DNA of 64,000 nt, from NCBI RefSeq assembly GCF_900184265.1, contig NZ_FXXA01000002.1:1696918-1760917 (forward strand), written 5' to 3'. Origin of the DNA: Eggerthella timonensis. Its GTDB lineage: Bacteria; Actinomycetota; Coriobacteriia; Coriobacteriales; Eggerthellaceae. The notes beneath the pieces were generated by a model, which saw only the letters and a program-made list of their open reading frames with translations, was not told the origin of the DNA and made no database searches. Positions within the stretch are counted from its first letter, which is position 1. Each line of letters starts with the position of its first letter. The translations under genes and the position numbers were made by a program. Below, piece by piece: positions 48,511 to 57,698 of the stretch.

Positions 48511-48814
48511 GATTGGTTCCCTTCCCTCGTTTCGGTGCGGTTTCTATGCCCCGGACGATATACCGCGCGGCGGGGGGCAGGGCAGCCGACGAACGGGTGG
48601 GTTCTACACCCGAAGCGGGTGATTCTGCGGATCAGGGGCCGAAAGACGCCCTTCCCTTCGAGAAAAATCGTGCGGCGCGGGCGTGCGGGGCTGCGGGGGC
48701 CGCAAGGTTTGCTATTATGGACGGCGTTATGTTTTCACCTGTTCCACCTTCGGTTTCCGGGCGCGCTGCGCCGGGGCCGAGGCGTGAAAACGAGAGAAGG
48801 AAAGAGCAGGCCCT
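48511..48814. other. divergent intergenic region
   Basis: 304 nt between the reductase and gatC starts. TATTAT at 48713-48718 could be a -10 for gatC; no clear -35, repeat or ORF is seen. Confidence 0.4.
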
Positions 48815-49126
48815 ATGACCCAGCATCTCACCGAGCGCGACGTCCGCGGCATCGCGGAATACGCGCGCATCGGGTTGTCGGGCGACGAGGTGGCGCAGAT
48901 GACCGCCGACCTCAACGCCATCATCGACAGCCTGAAGCCCATCACCGAATACGACCTCGAAGGAGTGGAGCCCACGTTCCACCCCATCGGCGGCCTTTCC
49001 AACGTCATGCGCGAGGACGTCGAAGCGCCCTCCTTCACGCAGGATACGGCGCTCGAGAACGCGCCGAAGCAACAGGACGGCAGCTTCCTCATCCCGTCGA
49101 TCCTCGGAGAGGGGGGCGATCGCTGA
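48815..49126 (+). CDS. gatC: Asp-tRNA(Asn)/Glu-tRNA(Gln) amidotransferase subunit C
   Basis: 103 residues. LTERDVRGIAEYARIGLSGDEVAQM, then LNAIIDSLKPITEYDLEGVEPTFHP and MREDVEAPSF match GatC over its whole length. GatC stabilises GatA and helps form the transamidase that converts mischarged Glu-tRNA(Gln) or Asp-tRNA(Asn). GAGAAGGAAAG precedes the ATG. The stop overlaps the gatA start (TGATG). Confidence 0.97.
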   Translation: MTQHLTERDVRGIAEYARIGLSGDEVAQMTADLNAIIDSLKPITEYDLEGVEPTFHPIGGLSNVMREDVEAPSFTQDTALENAPKQQDGSFLIPSILGEGGDR

Positions 49127-50718
49127 TGGCTTCCTCCGCACCCGCGTTCGCCGCGATGAGCGTGCGCGAGGTCCGCGCCGGCCTCGCCGCCAAGGACTTC
49201 TCGGCCCGCGAGATCGCCGAGAGCTCGCTTGCGCGCGTGCGCGCGCTCGACGGCGCCACGCACGCGTTCCTCGAGACCACCGAGCAGCTGGCGCTCGAGC
49301 AGGCGGCCGCCCTCGATGCCGCCGTGGCCGTCGGCACGCTGGACGCGTGCGGGCCTCTGGCCGGCGTGCCCGTGGCGTTCAAGGACAACATGAACCTGAA
49401 GGGCACGCACACCACGTGCTCGTCGACCATGCTCGCCAACTACGTGTCGCCCTACACGGCCACGTGCGTCGAGCGCACGATCAACGCCGGCGGCATCCCG
49501 CTCGGCAAACTCAACATGGACGAGTTCGCGTTCGGCTCCTCCACGGAGACGAGCGCCTTCGGCCCCACCCGCAACCCGTGGGACCTCGCCCGCGTGCCCG
49601 GCGGCTCGTCGGGCGGCAGCGCGGCGGCCGTGGGCGCGGGCCTGGCCACCATCACGCTGGGCAGCGACACGGGCGGCTCCATCCGCCAGCCCGGCAGCTT
49701 CTGCGGCACCGTGGCCGTCAAGCCCACTTACGGCGTGGTCAGCCGCTACGGCGTGGTGGCCTTCGGCAGCTCGCTTGACCAGGTGGGCCCGTTCACGCGC
49801 TCGGTGGAGGACGCGGCGTATGCGCTGGGCGCCATCGCCGGCCGCGACGCGCTCGACTGCACGAGCCAGGCCGTGGACGTCGACTTCACGGCGAACCTGG
49901 CCGAGGGCGTGCGCGGCATGCGCATCGGCGTGGTGCCCGCGTTCATGGAGGCCCGCGGTCTCACCGACGAGGTGAAGGCCAAGGTGGAGGAGGCCGTCGA
50001 GCACCTGCGCGCGCTCGGCGCCGACATCGTCGAGGTGGAGCTGCCGAACGCGCAAGCCGCGATGAGCGCCTACTACGTGCTGGGCCCCTGCGAGGCGTTC
50101 AGCAACCTCGCGCGCTTCGACTCGGTGCGCTACGGCTACTGCGATCCCGGCCACAAGGACCTCGGCGGCCAGTACGAGGCCAGCCGCGCCAAGGGCTTCG
50201 GCCCCGAGGCGCGCCGCCGCATCATGCTGGGCAGCTACCTTCTGTCCGCAGGCGTGTACGATACCTATTACTATCCGGCGCAGCAGGTGCGCACGCTCAT
50301 CACGCAGGACTATGCGCGCGCCTACGAGCAGGTGGACTGCATCGTCGCGCCTGTGTCGCCGCGCACAGCGTTCACGTTCGGCGAGGTGAGCGATCCCACC
50401 GACATGTACCTGTCGGACATGTTCACCATCTCCATCAACATCGCGGGCAACGGCGGCATGAGCCTGCCGGTGGGCCTGGGCGCGCAGACGCAGCTGCCCG
50501 TGGGCGTGCAGCTGATCTCGCCGCAGTTCAAGGACGAGAACATGCTGCGCGTGGCCGCCGCGCTGGAAACCGTGTACGGCCCGGCCCCCGTGGCCCCGGC
50601 CTTCGCCCCCGGGCGACCCCTCCCGGAAGGCTCGACGGCGAACATCCCCGACGCCGCCGACGCGGTCTCCGGCGTCGACCTGCCCGGCCTGCTCGACGAC
50701 GGAAAGGCGGGTGAGTAG
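49126..50718 (+). CDS. gatA: amidotransferase subunit A (glutaminase)
   Basis: 530 residues. The amidase signature is intact: GVPVAFKDNMNLKGTHTTCSS supplies the catalytic lysine, PGGSSGGSAAAVGAGL and GSDTGGSIRQPGSFCG the cis-serine and nucleophilic serine. It frees ammonia from glutamine for GatB. The C-terminal 40 residues (PEGSTANIPDAADAVSGV...) are a tail beyond the usual 485. Second gene of gatCAB, 2 nt before gatB. Confidence 0.97.
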   Translation: MASSAPAFAAMSVREVRAGLAAKDFSAREIAESSLARVRALDGATHAFLETTEQLALEQAAALDAAVAVGTLDACGPLAGVPVAFKDNMNLKGTHTTCSSTMLANYVSPYTATCVERTINAGGIPLGKLNMDEFAFGSSTETSAFGPTRNPWDLARVPGGSSGGSAAAVGAGLATITLGSDTGGSIRQPGSFCGTVAVKPTYGVVSRYGVVAFGSSLDQVGPFTRSVEDAAYALGAIAGRDALDCTSQAVDVDFTANLAEGVRGMRIGVVPAFMEARGLTDEVKAKVEEAVEHLRALGADIVEVELPNAQAAMSAYYVLGPCEAFSNLARFDSVRYGYCDPGHKDLGGQYEASRAKGFGPEARRRIMLGSYLLSAGVYDTYYYPAQQVRTLITQDYARAYEQVDCIVAPVSPRTAFTFGEVSDPTDMYLSDMFTISINIAGNGGMSLPVGLGAQTQLPVGVQLISPQFKDENMLRVAAALETVYGPAPVAPAFAPGRPLPEGSTANIPDAADAVSGVDLPGLLDDGKAGE

Positions 50719-50720
50719 CC

Positions 50721-52295
50721 ATGAGGAAGCTCGAAGAGGTGCTGCAGGACTGGGAGGCCGTCATCGGCCTGGAAATCCATGCCGAGCTCACGACGCTCGA
50801 CACCAAGATGTTCTGCGGCTGCAAGCTGGAGTTCGGCGCCGAGCCGAACACGCACACGTGCCCCGTGTGCCTCGGCATGCCCGGCGCGCTGCCCGTGCCG
50901 AACCGCGCGGCCATCGAGTCCATCGTGCTGGCGGGCCTGGCCACGAACTGCGACATCGAGAAGCACTCGATGTTCTACCGCAAGACCTACATGTACCCCG
51001 ACATGTCGAAGAACTACCAGACCACGCAGGGCCCCGTCGCCTTCTGCATGCGCGGCCACCTCGACCTCGACGTGGACGGCGCGGCCGCGAAGGAGCGCGT
51101 CGACCTGGACGGGCTCGACGTGGGCGAGAGCCGCGGCAACGTGACGCGCACGGCGGACGGCTACACCGCCCACGTGGGCATCACGCGCATCCACATGGAG
51201 GAGGACGCGGGCAAGATGGTGCACATTGGCGGCGGCGAGGGCCGCATCGCCGGGGCCACGCACTCGCTCGTGGACTACAACCGCGCCGGCACGCCGCTCA
51301 CCGAGCTCGTGACCGAGCCCGACCTGCGCACGCCCGAGGAGGCGCGCCTGTTCATGCAGAAGCTGCGCCAGATCTACCTGGCGCTCGGCATCTCCGACTG
51401 CTCGATGGAGGAGGGCAGCATGCGCTGCGACGGCAACGTGTCGCTGCGCCGCCGCGGCGCCAAGGAGTTCGGCGTCAAGACCGAGCTCAAGAACATGAAC
51501 AGCTTCAAGAACCTCCACGACGGCCTGGCCTACGAGATCTGCCGCCAGGCGGAAGTGCTCGAGGAGGGCGGCCAGATCTTCCAGGAGACGCGGCACTGGG
51601 ACCCGTCGGCCAAGCGCACCATCGTGATGCGCGTGAAGGAGACGGCCGACGACTACCGCCTGTTCCCCGACCCGGACCTCGCGCCCTACGACCTCGACGA
51701 CGCGTGGATCGACTCAGTGCGCGCCAAGCTCCCGGAGCTGCCCGACCAGAAGGCGCGCCGCTTCGAGGACGCGTTCGGCCTGAGCGCTTACGATGCGCGC
51801 CACCTCGTGGAGCATCGCGAGACGTCCGACTTCTTCGAGGCGTGCATGGAGCTTGCCGGGCCGGACGCGGCCAAGCTGGCCAAGCCGGTGGCGAACCTCG
51901 TCATCAACGACGTGACCGCCTATCTGAACGCCGCAGACGGCGTGAAGCTCGCCGACACGGCGCTTTCGCCCGCCCGCGCGCTCGAGCTCGTGCGCTTGCA
52001 GGCCGAGGACGCGATCTCGTCCAAGCAGGCCAAAGAGGTGTTCGCGGCCGTGCTCGACGAGGACAAGGACCCGGCGGCCATCGTGGAGGAGCGCGGCATG
52101 AAGCAGGTGTCGGACAAGGGCGCCATCGAGGCCGTGATCGACGCGGTGCTTGCCGCGAACCCCGACAAGGTGGCGCAGTACCAGGGCGGCAAGACCGGTC
52201 TGATCGGGTTCTTCGTGGGCCAGTGCATGAAGGAGATGCGCGGCCAGGGCAACCCCAAGCTCATCAACGAGCTGTTGGCGAAGAAGCTCGGCTAA
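50721..52295 (+). CDS. gatB: amidotransferase subunit B
   Basis: 524 residues. AVIGLEIHAELTT, MFCGCKLEFGAEPNTHTCPVC (zinc cysteines) and YMYPDMSKNYQTTQ mark the kinase-like domain that activates the tRNA-bound carboxylate. LVDYNRAGTPLTELVTEPD follows. The C-terminal YqeY-like tRNA-binding domain ends GLIGFFVGQCMKEMRGQGNP. Complete; last gene of the gat operon. A GC hairpin (about 52303-52331) follows. Confidence 0.97.
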   Translation: MRKLEEVLQDWEAVIGLEIHAELTTLDTKMFCGCKLEFGAEPNTHTCPVCLGMPGALPVPNRAAIESIVLAGLATNCDIEKHSMFYRKTYMYPDMSKNYQTTQGPVAFCMRGHLDLDVDGAAAKERVDLDGLDVGESRGNVTRTADGYTAHVGITRIHMEEDAGKMVHIGGGEGRIAGATHSLVDYNRAGTPLTELVTEPDLRTPEEARLFMQKLRQIYLALGISDCSMEEGSMRCDGNVSLRRRGAKEFGVKTELKNMNSFKNLHDGLAYEICRQAEVLEEGGQIFQETRHWDPSAKRTIVMRVKETADDYRLFPDPDLAPYDLDDAWIDSVRAKLPELPDQKARRFEDAFGLSAYDARHLVEHRETSDFFEACMELAGPDAAKLAKPVANLVINDVTAYLNAADGVKLADTALSPARALELVRLQAEDAISSKQAKEVFAAVLDEDKDPAAIVEERGMKQVSDKGAIEAVIDAVLAANPDKVAQYQGGKTGLIGFFVGQCMKEMRGQGNPKLINELLAKKLG

Positions 52296-52361
52296 GCGTG
52301 CGCGCCGCCGCCTCGGGAAGGGCGGCGGCGTGCCTCGTTCTAGGAAAGGGGAGGAACACCT

Positions 52362-53876
52362 ATGGACTTCAACGAACTGCTCGTCGGGATCACCGGCGAG
52401 GTGAGCGGGTTTCTGTACACGTACATCCTGCTCATCCTGCTCGTCTTCGTGGGCGTGTACTTCACGATCCGCACGAAAGGCGTGCAGATCCGCTTCATCA
52501 AGGACATGTTCACGCAGCTGACGGAGAAGAAGCACGTCCAAGGCGAGCGCTCCATCTCGTCGTTCCAGGCGCTCATGGTGTCCACGGCCTCGCGCGTGGG
52601 CACCGGCAACATCGCCGGCGTGGCCACGGCCATCGCCACGGGCGGCCCGGGCGCCGTGTTCTGGATGTGGCTCATGGCCATCGTGGGCGCGGCCTCGGCG
52701 TTCGTCGAGTCGACCCTCGCGCAGATCTGGAAGGTGCGCGGCAAGGAAGGCGAGTTCCGCGGCGGCCCGGCCTACTACATCGAGAAGGCCCTCGGCAAGC
52801 GCTGGCTCGGCATCCTGTTCGCCGTGCTGCTCATCCTGTGCTTCGCGTTCGGCTTCAACGGCCTGCAGGCCTTCAACGCCACCTCGGCGCTCGAGTACTA
52901 CATCCCCGACTACGCCACGAACGGCACGGCCATCGCCTGCGGCATCGTGCTGGCGGTGATGACCGCGTTCGTCATCTTCGGCGGAGCGAAGCGCATCAGC
53001 GTGATCACCTCCATCATCGTGCCCATCATGGCCATCGGCTACATCGCCATCGCGGTGTGGACCACCCTCGCCAACATCACCGAGCTGCCGGGCGTGTTCG
53101 CCATGGTGTTCGCCTCGGCGTTCGACGTCCAGGCCATCTTCGGCGGGTTCGCGGGCTCGGTGGTCATGCTCGGCATCAAGCGCGGCCTGTACTCCAACGA
53201 GGCCGGCATGGGCTCGGCGCCGAACGCGGCCGCCACGGCGTCGGTGTCGCATCCCTGCAAGCAGGGTCTCGTGCAGAGCCTGTCCGTGTACATCGACACG
53301 CTGCTCATCTGCACGTGCTCGGCCATGATGGTGCTCGTGTTCTACGCGCAGGATCCGGAAGCCGCCGCCGCGCTCAACGGCATGCCGCTCGTGCAGATGG
53401 CCGTGAACAACTCCGTGGGCGAGTTCGGCATCCACTTCATCACGTTCGCCATCTTCGCCTTCGCGTTCTCCAGCCTCATCGGCAACTACTTCTACGCCGA
53501 GAACAACCTGCGCTTCATCAAGGGCGACAGCAAGGCGCTGCTGTTCGTGTTCCGCCTGGTGTGCCTGGGCGTCGTGTTCTACGGAGCGGTGAACAGCTTC
53601 GACCTGGCGTGGAACCTCGCGGACATCTTCATGGGCTTCATGGCCCTCGTGAACCTCATCGCCCTGCTCTTCCTGGGCAAGTGGGCGCTCGCCGCGCTCG
53701 ACGACTACACCCGTCAGCGCAAGGAGGGCGTCGACCCGGTGTTCGTGGCCGACCGTATCCCCGGGATGCCGAAGACCGAATGCTGGCATGTGTCCGAGGT
53801 GCACGATTACGGCAAGCCGCCGGTCCAGGAGTACCTGGACGACGCGCTCGACCCCGAGTACGTCGGGCTGAACTGA
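52362..53876 (+). CDS. Na+:alanine/glycine symporter (AGCS family)
   Basis: 504 residues, about eleven membrane helices. The family signature is SRVGTGNIAGVATAIATGGPGAVFWMW; FRGGPAYYIEKALGKRW and GLYSNEAGMGSAPNAAAT are further conserved AGCS blocks. It imports alanine or glycine with sodium. GGAAAGGGGAGG precedes the ATG. It stands alone after gatB, separated by a hairpin that may attenuate readthrough. Confidence 0.95.
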   Translation: MDFNELLVGITGEVSGFLYTYILLILLVFVGVYFTIRTKGVQIRFIKDMFTQLTEKKHVQGERSISSFQALMVSTASRVGTGNIAGVATAIATGGPGAVFWMWLMAIVGAASAFVESTLAQIWKVRGKEGEFRGGPAYYIEKALGKRWLGILFAVLLILCFAFGFNGLQAFNATSALEYYIPDYATNGTAIACGIVLAVMTAFVIFGGAKRISVITSIIVPIMAIGYIAIAVWTTLANITELPGVFAMVFASAFDVQAIFGGFAGSVVMLGIKRGLYSNEAGMGSAPNAAATASVSHPCKQGLVQSLSVYIDTLLICTCSAMMVLVFYAQDPEAAAALNGMPLVQMAVNNSVGEFGIHFITFAIFAFAFSSLIGNYFYAENNLRFIKGDSKALLFVFRLVCLGVVFYGAVNSFDLAWNLADIFMGFMALVNLIALLFLGKWALAALDDYTRQRKEGVDPVFVADRIPGMPKTECWHVSEVHDYGKPPVQEYLDDALDPEYVGLN

Positions 53877-53957
53877 CGCGCGCTGCTCGACGGGCGTGGT
53901 AGGATAGACGAAAAGGCGGGCGCGCGGGCGGATGCGCGCCATGGGAAAGGAATCGGC

Positions 53958-54242
53958 ATGGCTGACGACGACCGTCGCGCGGGCGACTGGCTGAAGCGCG
54001 ACTTGCGCAAGAACGCGAACGACCTGATCGAAGAGCCGAACCAGAAGGTTTGGTACAAGCAGACGTTCTGGATCGTCTTCTTCCTCGTCGTGTTCTGGCC
54101 GGTGGGCATCGTGCTGTGCTGGAGGAGCGACTGGCACATCGTGGCGAAGATCCTCTGCTCGGTGGCGGTGGCGTTCATGGTGTACTTCTCGGTGACCATG
54201 TACCAGGCCACGCAGGCGCTCATGGCGGCGGGCGTGGCGTAG
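53958..54242 (+). CDS. small two-helix membrane protein
   Basis: 94 residues. A charged head (MADDDRRAGDWLKRDLRKNAND) is followed by two membrane helices (FWIVFFLVVFWPVGIVLCW and ILCSVAVAFMVYFSVTMYQ). The sequence W-P-x-G-x-x-L near the end of the first helix is common in small bacterial membrane proteins. GGGAAAGGAAT precedes the ATG. Function unknown. A terminator follows. Confidence 0.8.
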   Translation: MADDDRRAGDWLKRDLRKNANDLIEEPNQKVWYKQTFWIVFFLVVFWPVGIVLCWRSDWHIVAKILCSVAVAFMVYFSVTMYQATQALMAAGVA

Positions 54243-54269
54243 CCCGCCCCGTTTCGAACGATCGCGTCT

Positions 54270-54296
54270 CCTGCGCCCCGTTTTGCGGGGCGCAGG
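54270..54296 (+). terminator. terminator after the small membrane protein
   Basis: Perfect 11-bp stem CCTGCGCCCCG / CGGGGCGCAGG, TTTTG loop, followed by CTCGTTCTGTG; a weak T tract. Confidence 0.8.
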
Positions 54297-54415
54297 CTCG
54301 TTCTGTGCGATTTTTCGCCATTCGCCGCGCGTGGCCGCGGCGAATGCTCCTTGTGCGGTATCATTCGCGTCGAAAAACGTGATCTATTCGGTACGAGTTG
54401 CACAAGGACATTGCT

Positions 54416-55309
54416 ATGACGAACTTCGCGAACGGTCGCACGACCGTCCTGGCGGGCCACGGCTTCGCCGAAACCGGCCCCTACCTGCTGATCAACGACG
54501 TGGAACGGGGCACCCAGCACCGTTTCGCCGTGCTCGGGAACACGTTCTCGCTGCGCCGGCTGCCGGCCCGGCGCTGCGTGGGGCGCTTCGACCTCGCGTC
54601 CTACACGAAGGAGGTCTGCCCGCTGGGCGTGGAGCTGCTTCCCGACGCGAAGGACACGATGTGCCCGGCGTGCCAGGAGGCCACCGGCTTCAACCCCTCG
54701 TTCTACTACGCCGATTTCATCTCGGCCCAGCAGCGCGCCTACAATCTCACGCCCCACTTTACCTATCTGGCGTACTTCTCGCCGAAGCACGTGAAGGCGG
54801 GCATCTCGTCTGAGACGCGCGGCATCGAGCGCCTGCTGGAGCAGGGGGCACGCGCGGCCCGCATCGTGGGACGCTTCGAAAACGCCGACGACGCGCGCGA
54901 GCTGGAAGCGGCGCTGTGCGCGCAGCCCGGCATCATGGAGACCATGCGCGCGTCGAAGAAGGTCGACCTGCTCGTGAACGAGCGTTTCGACTTCGCCGAG
55001 GCGAAGGACGTGCTCGATGCTGCGGTGAAGCGGCTCGGCCTCGAGGGCGCGGAGCCGGCCGAGGACCTGTCGCCGCATTACTTCGGCGGGCCGTCGCCCG
55101 ACTGCCACGACCTGCAGGTGCCCGAGGGCCACGACGACGAGTGCGGCGGCCGTTGCGTCGGCATGGTGGGCGGCGCGCTCGTGTTCGAGCAGGAGGGCAC
55201 GAACTACGTCGTGTCCGTCAAGGAATGGGAGTCCCACGAGGTCGAGCTGCTCCAAGACGAAGTGGTGTGCACCTACGATTTCGCCCCCCAGCAGTTCTCG
55301 CTGTTCTAG
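54416..55309 (+). CDS. DUF2797 protein
   Basis: 297 residues. The cysteine pattern (RRCVGRF, EVCPLG, TMCPACQEATGFNPSFYYAD) and HFTYLAYFSPKHVKAGISSETRGIERLLEQGARAARIVG match DUF2797, whose middle part resembles a GIY-YIG-like fold (V-K-x-G-I...R...E-Q-G-A). The cysteines may bind zinc. ATG 54416 is preferred (AAGGA upstream); TTG 54398 is possible. Monocistronic, function unknown. Confidence 0.85.
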   Translation: MTNFANGRTTVLAGHGFAETGPYLLINDVERGTQHRFAVLGNTFSLRRLPARRCVGRFDLASYTKEVCPLGVELLPDAKDTMCPACQEATGFNPSFYYADFISAQQRAYNLTPHFTYLAYFSPKHVKAGISSETRGIERLLEQGARAARIVGRFENADDARELEAALCAQPGIMETMRASKKVDLLVNERFDFAEAKDVLDAAVKRLGLEGAEPAEDLSPHYFGGPSPDCHDLQVPEGHDDECGGRCVGMVGGALVFEQEGTNYVVSVKEWESHEVELLQDEVVCTYDFAPQQFSLF

Positions 55310-55487
55310 GGTGGGACGGGAGAGGGCCTGCGCCCTCGTTCCGACAATGGCACGCGTGTGCGGTGTTGGCCGAAATGCCGCAGATCAGGCTTCTCTCGAC
55401 TTTCTTGCCTTTTCTGCGGCAGACGGCATCGCCGGCTTCGGATTCGTTGCTTTTCAGCAGCAGCGGCGCGGATGGACGACTCGATAT

Positions 55488-55635
55488 GCTGCAAAATCGG
55501 GTTTTTGGCAGCAAGGAGCAGAAACGCTCTCGGTGGAAATCCTGCGACCTGGCGTTTTCCGGCTTCTCACATGCTTGAAGGCTTTCAATGGCGCTGAAAC
55601 CGCGGAAATTGCTGCCAAAAACCCGATTTTGCAGC
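55488..55635. repeat. long inverted-repeat element E4
   Basis: Arms 55488-55514 and 55609-55635 are 27-nt perfect complements (core TGCAAAATCGGGTTTTTGGC), nearly the same arm as E2. Spacer 94 nt with the sub-hairpin TTGAA-GGCT-TTCAA (55575-55588) and, mid-spacer, GGAAAACGCCAGGTCGC (55544-55560, minus strand). The gap 55310-55958 holds this element and the his promoter region; no gene. Confidence 0.92.
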
Positions 55636-55822
55636 AGATAGCTCAACTCAAGCGGACATCCGTCGCTCGATGCGGGCGGCGTTTTCAGCGTACGAGGACT
55701 AGATAGGATACAGCGTCTTCTTCCGCGGCTAAACATTCTTGCCCCGAGATGCGGCGAGGCTGCCCCCGCGCCCCTTTCATGACGTACAATGTGGCCGTTC
55801 TCCAAAACATCGTGCGAACAGC

Positions 55823-55850
55823 TTGCTTTACTACTCTACTGTGATAAAGT
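55823..55850 (+). promoter_or_regulatory. candidate his operon promoter
   Basis: TTGCTT (55823-55828), 16 nt, TAAAGT (55845-55850), about 110 nt before the first his gene. Moderate match only. Confidence 0.4.
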
Positions 55851-55958
55851 ACCAACAGCGAACAAAGAACCGCCCGGCAATGCGGGCGCGACGAGACGAA
55901 CGCGGACGCCGGCGACAGGACGCGCGGCGTTGCGGCGATACGACGAAGGAAGAAGACC

Positions 55959-57695
55959 ATGGATTACGTGACACCGGCAGGGTTCAGGGACGTGCTCGCC
56001 GACGAGGCGTGCACGCGCGAGCGCATCGCCCGCGACGTGCAGGCGTGCTTCGCCGCGCGCGGCTACCTGCCCATCGAGACGCCCACGCTCGAGGTCATGG
56101 ACGTCATGCGCGCGGGAGGCCGCATGCCCGGCTCGCCCTTCAAGTTCTTCGATGCGAGCGGCGACCTCTTGGCCATGCGTCCCGACGTGACGCTGCAGGT
56201 GGCGCGCATGTGCGCGACGCGGCTCGCGGGCCAGCCGGGGCCGCTGCGCTTCCGCTACATGCAGCGCGTGTTCCGCGAGGCCGAGGGCCGCATGCAGGCC
56301 CAGGCGCGCGAGATGACGCAGATCGGCGTGGAGTGCATCGGCGAGGCCGGGCCGCAGGCCGACGCGGAAGTGGTGGAGCTCATGGCGGAGGCGCTCGAGC
56401 TGGCGGGCGCGCGCGGCTGCAAGCTGGCGCTGGCCACGGTGGGCGTGCTGCGCGCGCTGCTCGCGGCGAGCGGGGCGTCGGCGCAGTGGACCGAGCAGGT
56501 ACTGGCCGCGTTCCACGCGTCGAACTTCGTCGAGGTCGACCGGCTCACGGGCGAGGGGACGGCCGTGCCGCCCGTGTTCGCCGCGGCCATCCGCGCGCTG
56601 CCGCGCATCCGCGGCGGGCGCGAGGCGGTGGGGCAGGTGCGCGCGCTCGTGGCGCCGCTCGGCTGCGAGGACGGCCTCGACGACTTCGAGCGCACCTGCG
56701 ACCTGCTCGCCGAGGCGGGCCTGGCCGATCGCATACTCGTGGACTTCTCGGTGATGAGCTCGTTCGACTACTACACGGGCATCGTGTTCGAGGCCTACGC
56801 GCCCGAGCTGGGCACCCCGCTCGGCAGCGGCGGCCGCTACGACAACATGATCGGGTCGTACGGCGAGAGCCGTCCGGCCGCCGGCTTCGCGTTCTCGCTC
56901 GAGCAGGCCATGGCCGCCGCTGCTTCGGCTCCGCCGGCCTCCCGGCCGACGGAAGCAGCCGACGCTGCGGCTTCCCTCGGCACCCGATCTCGCGGCGATG
57001 CCGACGGACCTGCGGCGTTCGACGCCGAACGCCCGCTGCGCATCGCGGTGCCGAAGGGCTCGCTCAACGCCGACACGGTGGCCGCGCTCGGCGCGGCGGG
57101 CCTCGACGTGACGGGGCTCGACGACCCAGGCCGCCAGCTCATCATCCGCAACCCGGGCGTCGAGTACGTCATCGTGCGTCCCACCGACGCGCCCGCGTTC
57201 GTGTCGCTCGGCGCCGCCGACTGCGGCATCTGCGGGAAGGACTCGCTCTTGGAGGCTGCCTCCGACGTCGTGGAACTGGTCGACCTCGGGTACGGCGCGT
57301 GCCGCTTCGTGGTGGCCGAGCCCGCCGGCGCCGCCAACGCGGCCGACGAGCACTACCGCCGCCTGGGCTCGCTGCGCATCGCCACGAAGTACCCCAACAT
57401 CACGCGGGCCCACTACGCGAAGACGGGCACGCAGGTCGAGATCGTGAAACTGCACGGCAACATCGAGCTGGCGCCGCTCACGGGCATGGCCGAGCGCATC
57501 GTCGACATCACGGCGACCGGCACCACCCTGCGCGAGAACGACCTCGTGGTGGTCGACGAGGTCCTTTCGTCGACCGCGCGCTTCTTCTCGAACACCTGCG
57601 CGTTCCGCACGGACGCGCGTATCGTACAATTAGCGGACGCGCTGCAGCAAAACGCGGAGGCCTCCGCGCAGCGTTCCGGCGAGGAAAAGGAGTAG
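55959..57695 (+). CDS. hisZG: HisZ-HisG fusion, ATP phosphoribosyltransferase
   Basis: 578 residues. Residues 1-320 are HisZ, the catalytically dead histidyl-tRNA-synthetase-like regulatory subunit: TPAGFRDVLADEA, MRPDVTLQVARM and SSFDYYTGIVFEAY. A 35-residue Ala-rich linker follows (SAPPASRPTEAADAAA; its DNA contains an 8-bp inverted repeat, 56919-56959). Residues 359-578 are short-form HisG: LRIAVPKGSLNADTV, DCGICGKDSLLE and the PRPP loop VDITATGTTLRENDL. HisZ and HisG(S) are normally separate genes forming an octamer. The fusion makes the first step of histidine synthesis in one chain. First gene of the operon. Confidence 0.95.
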   Translation: MDYVTPAGFRDVLADEACTRERIARDVQACFAARGYLPIETPTLEVMDVMRAGGRMPGSPFKFFDASGDLLAMRPDVTLQVARMCATRLAGQPGPLRFRYMQRVFREAEGRMQAQAREMTQIGVECIGEAGPQADAEVVELMAEALELAGARGCKLALATVGVLRALLAASGASAQWTEQVLAAFHASNFVEVDRLTGEGTAVPPVFAAAIRALPRIRGGREAVGQVRALVAPLGCEDGLDDFERTCDLLAEAGLADRILVDFSVMSSFDYYTGIVFEAYAPELGTPLGSGGRYDNMIGSYGESRPAAGFAFSLEQAMAAAASAPPASRPTEAADAAASLGTRSRGDADGPAAFDAERPLRIAVPKGSLNADTVAALGAAGLDVTGLDDPGRQLIIRNPGVEYVIVRPTDAPAFVSLGAADCGICGKDSLLEAASDVVELVDLGYGACRFVVAEPAGAANAADEHYRRLGSLRIATKYPNITRAHYAKTGTQVEIVKLHGNIELAPLTGMAERIVDITATGTTLRENDLVVVDEVLSSTARFFSNTCAFRTDARIVQLADALQQNAEASAQRSGEEKE

Positions 57696-57698
57696 CCC

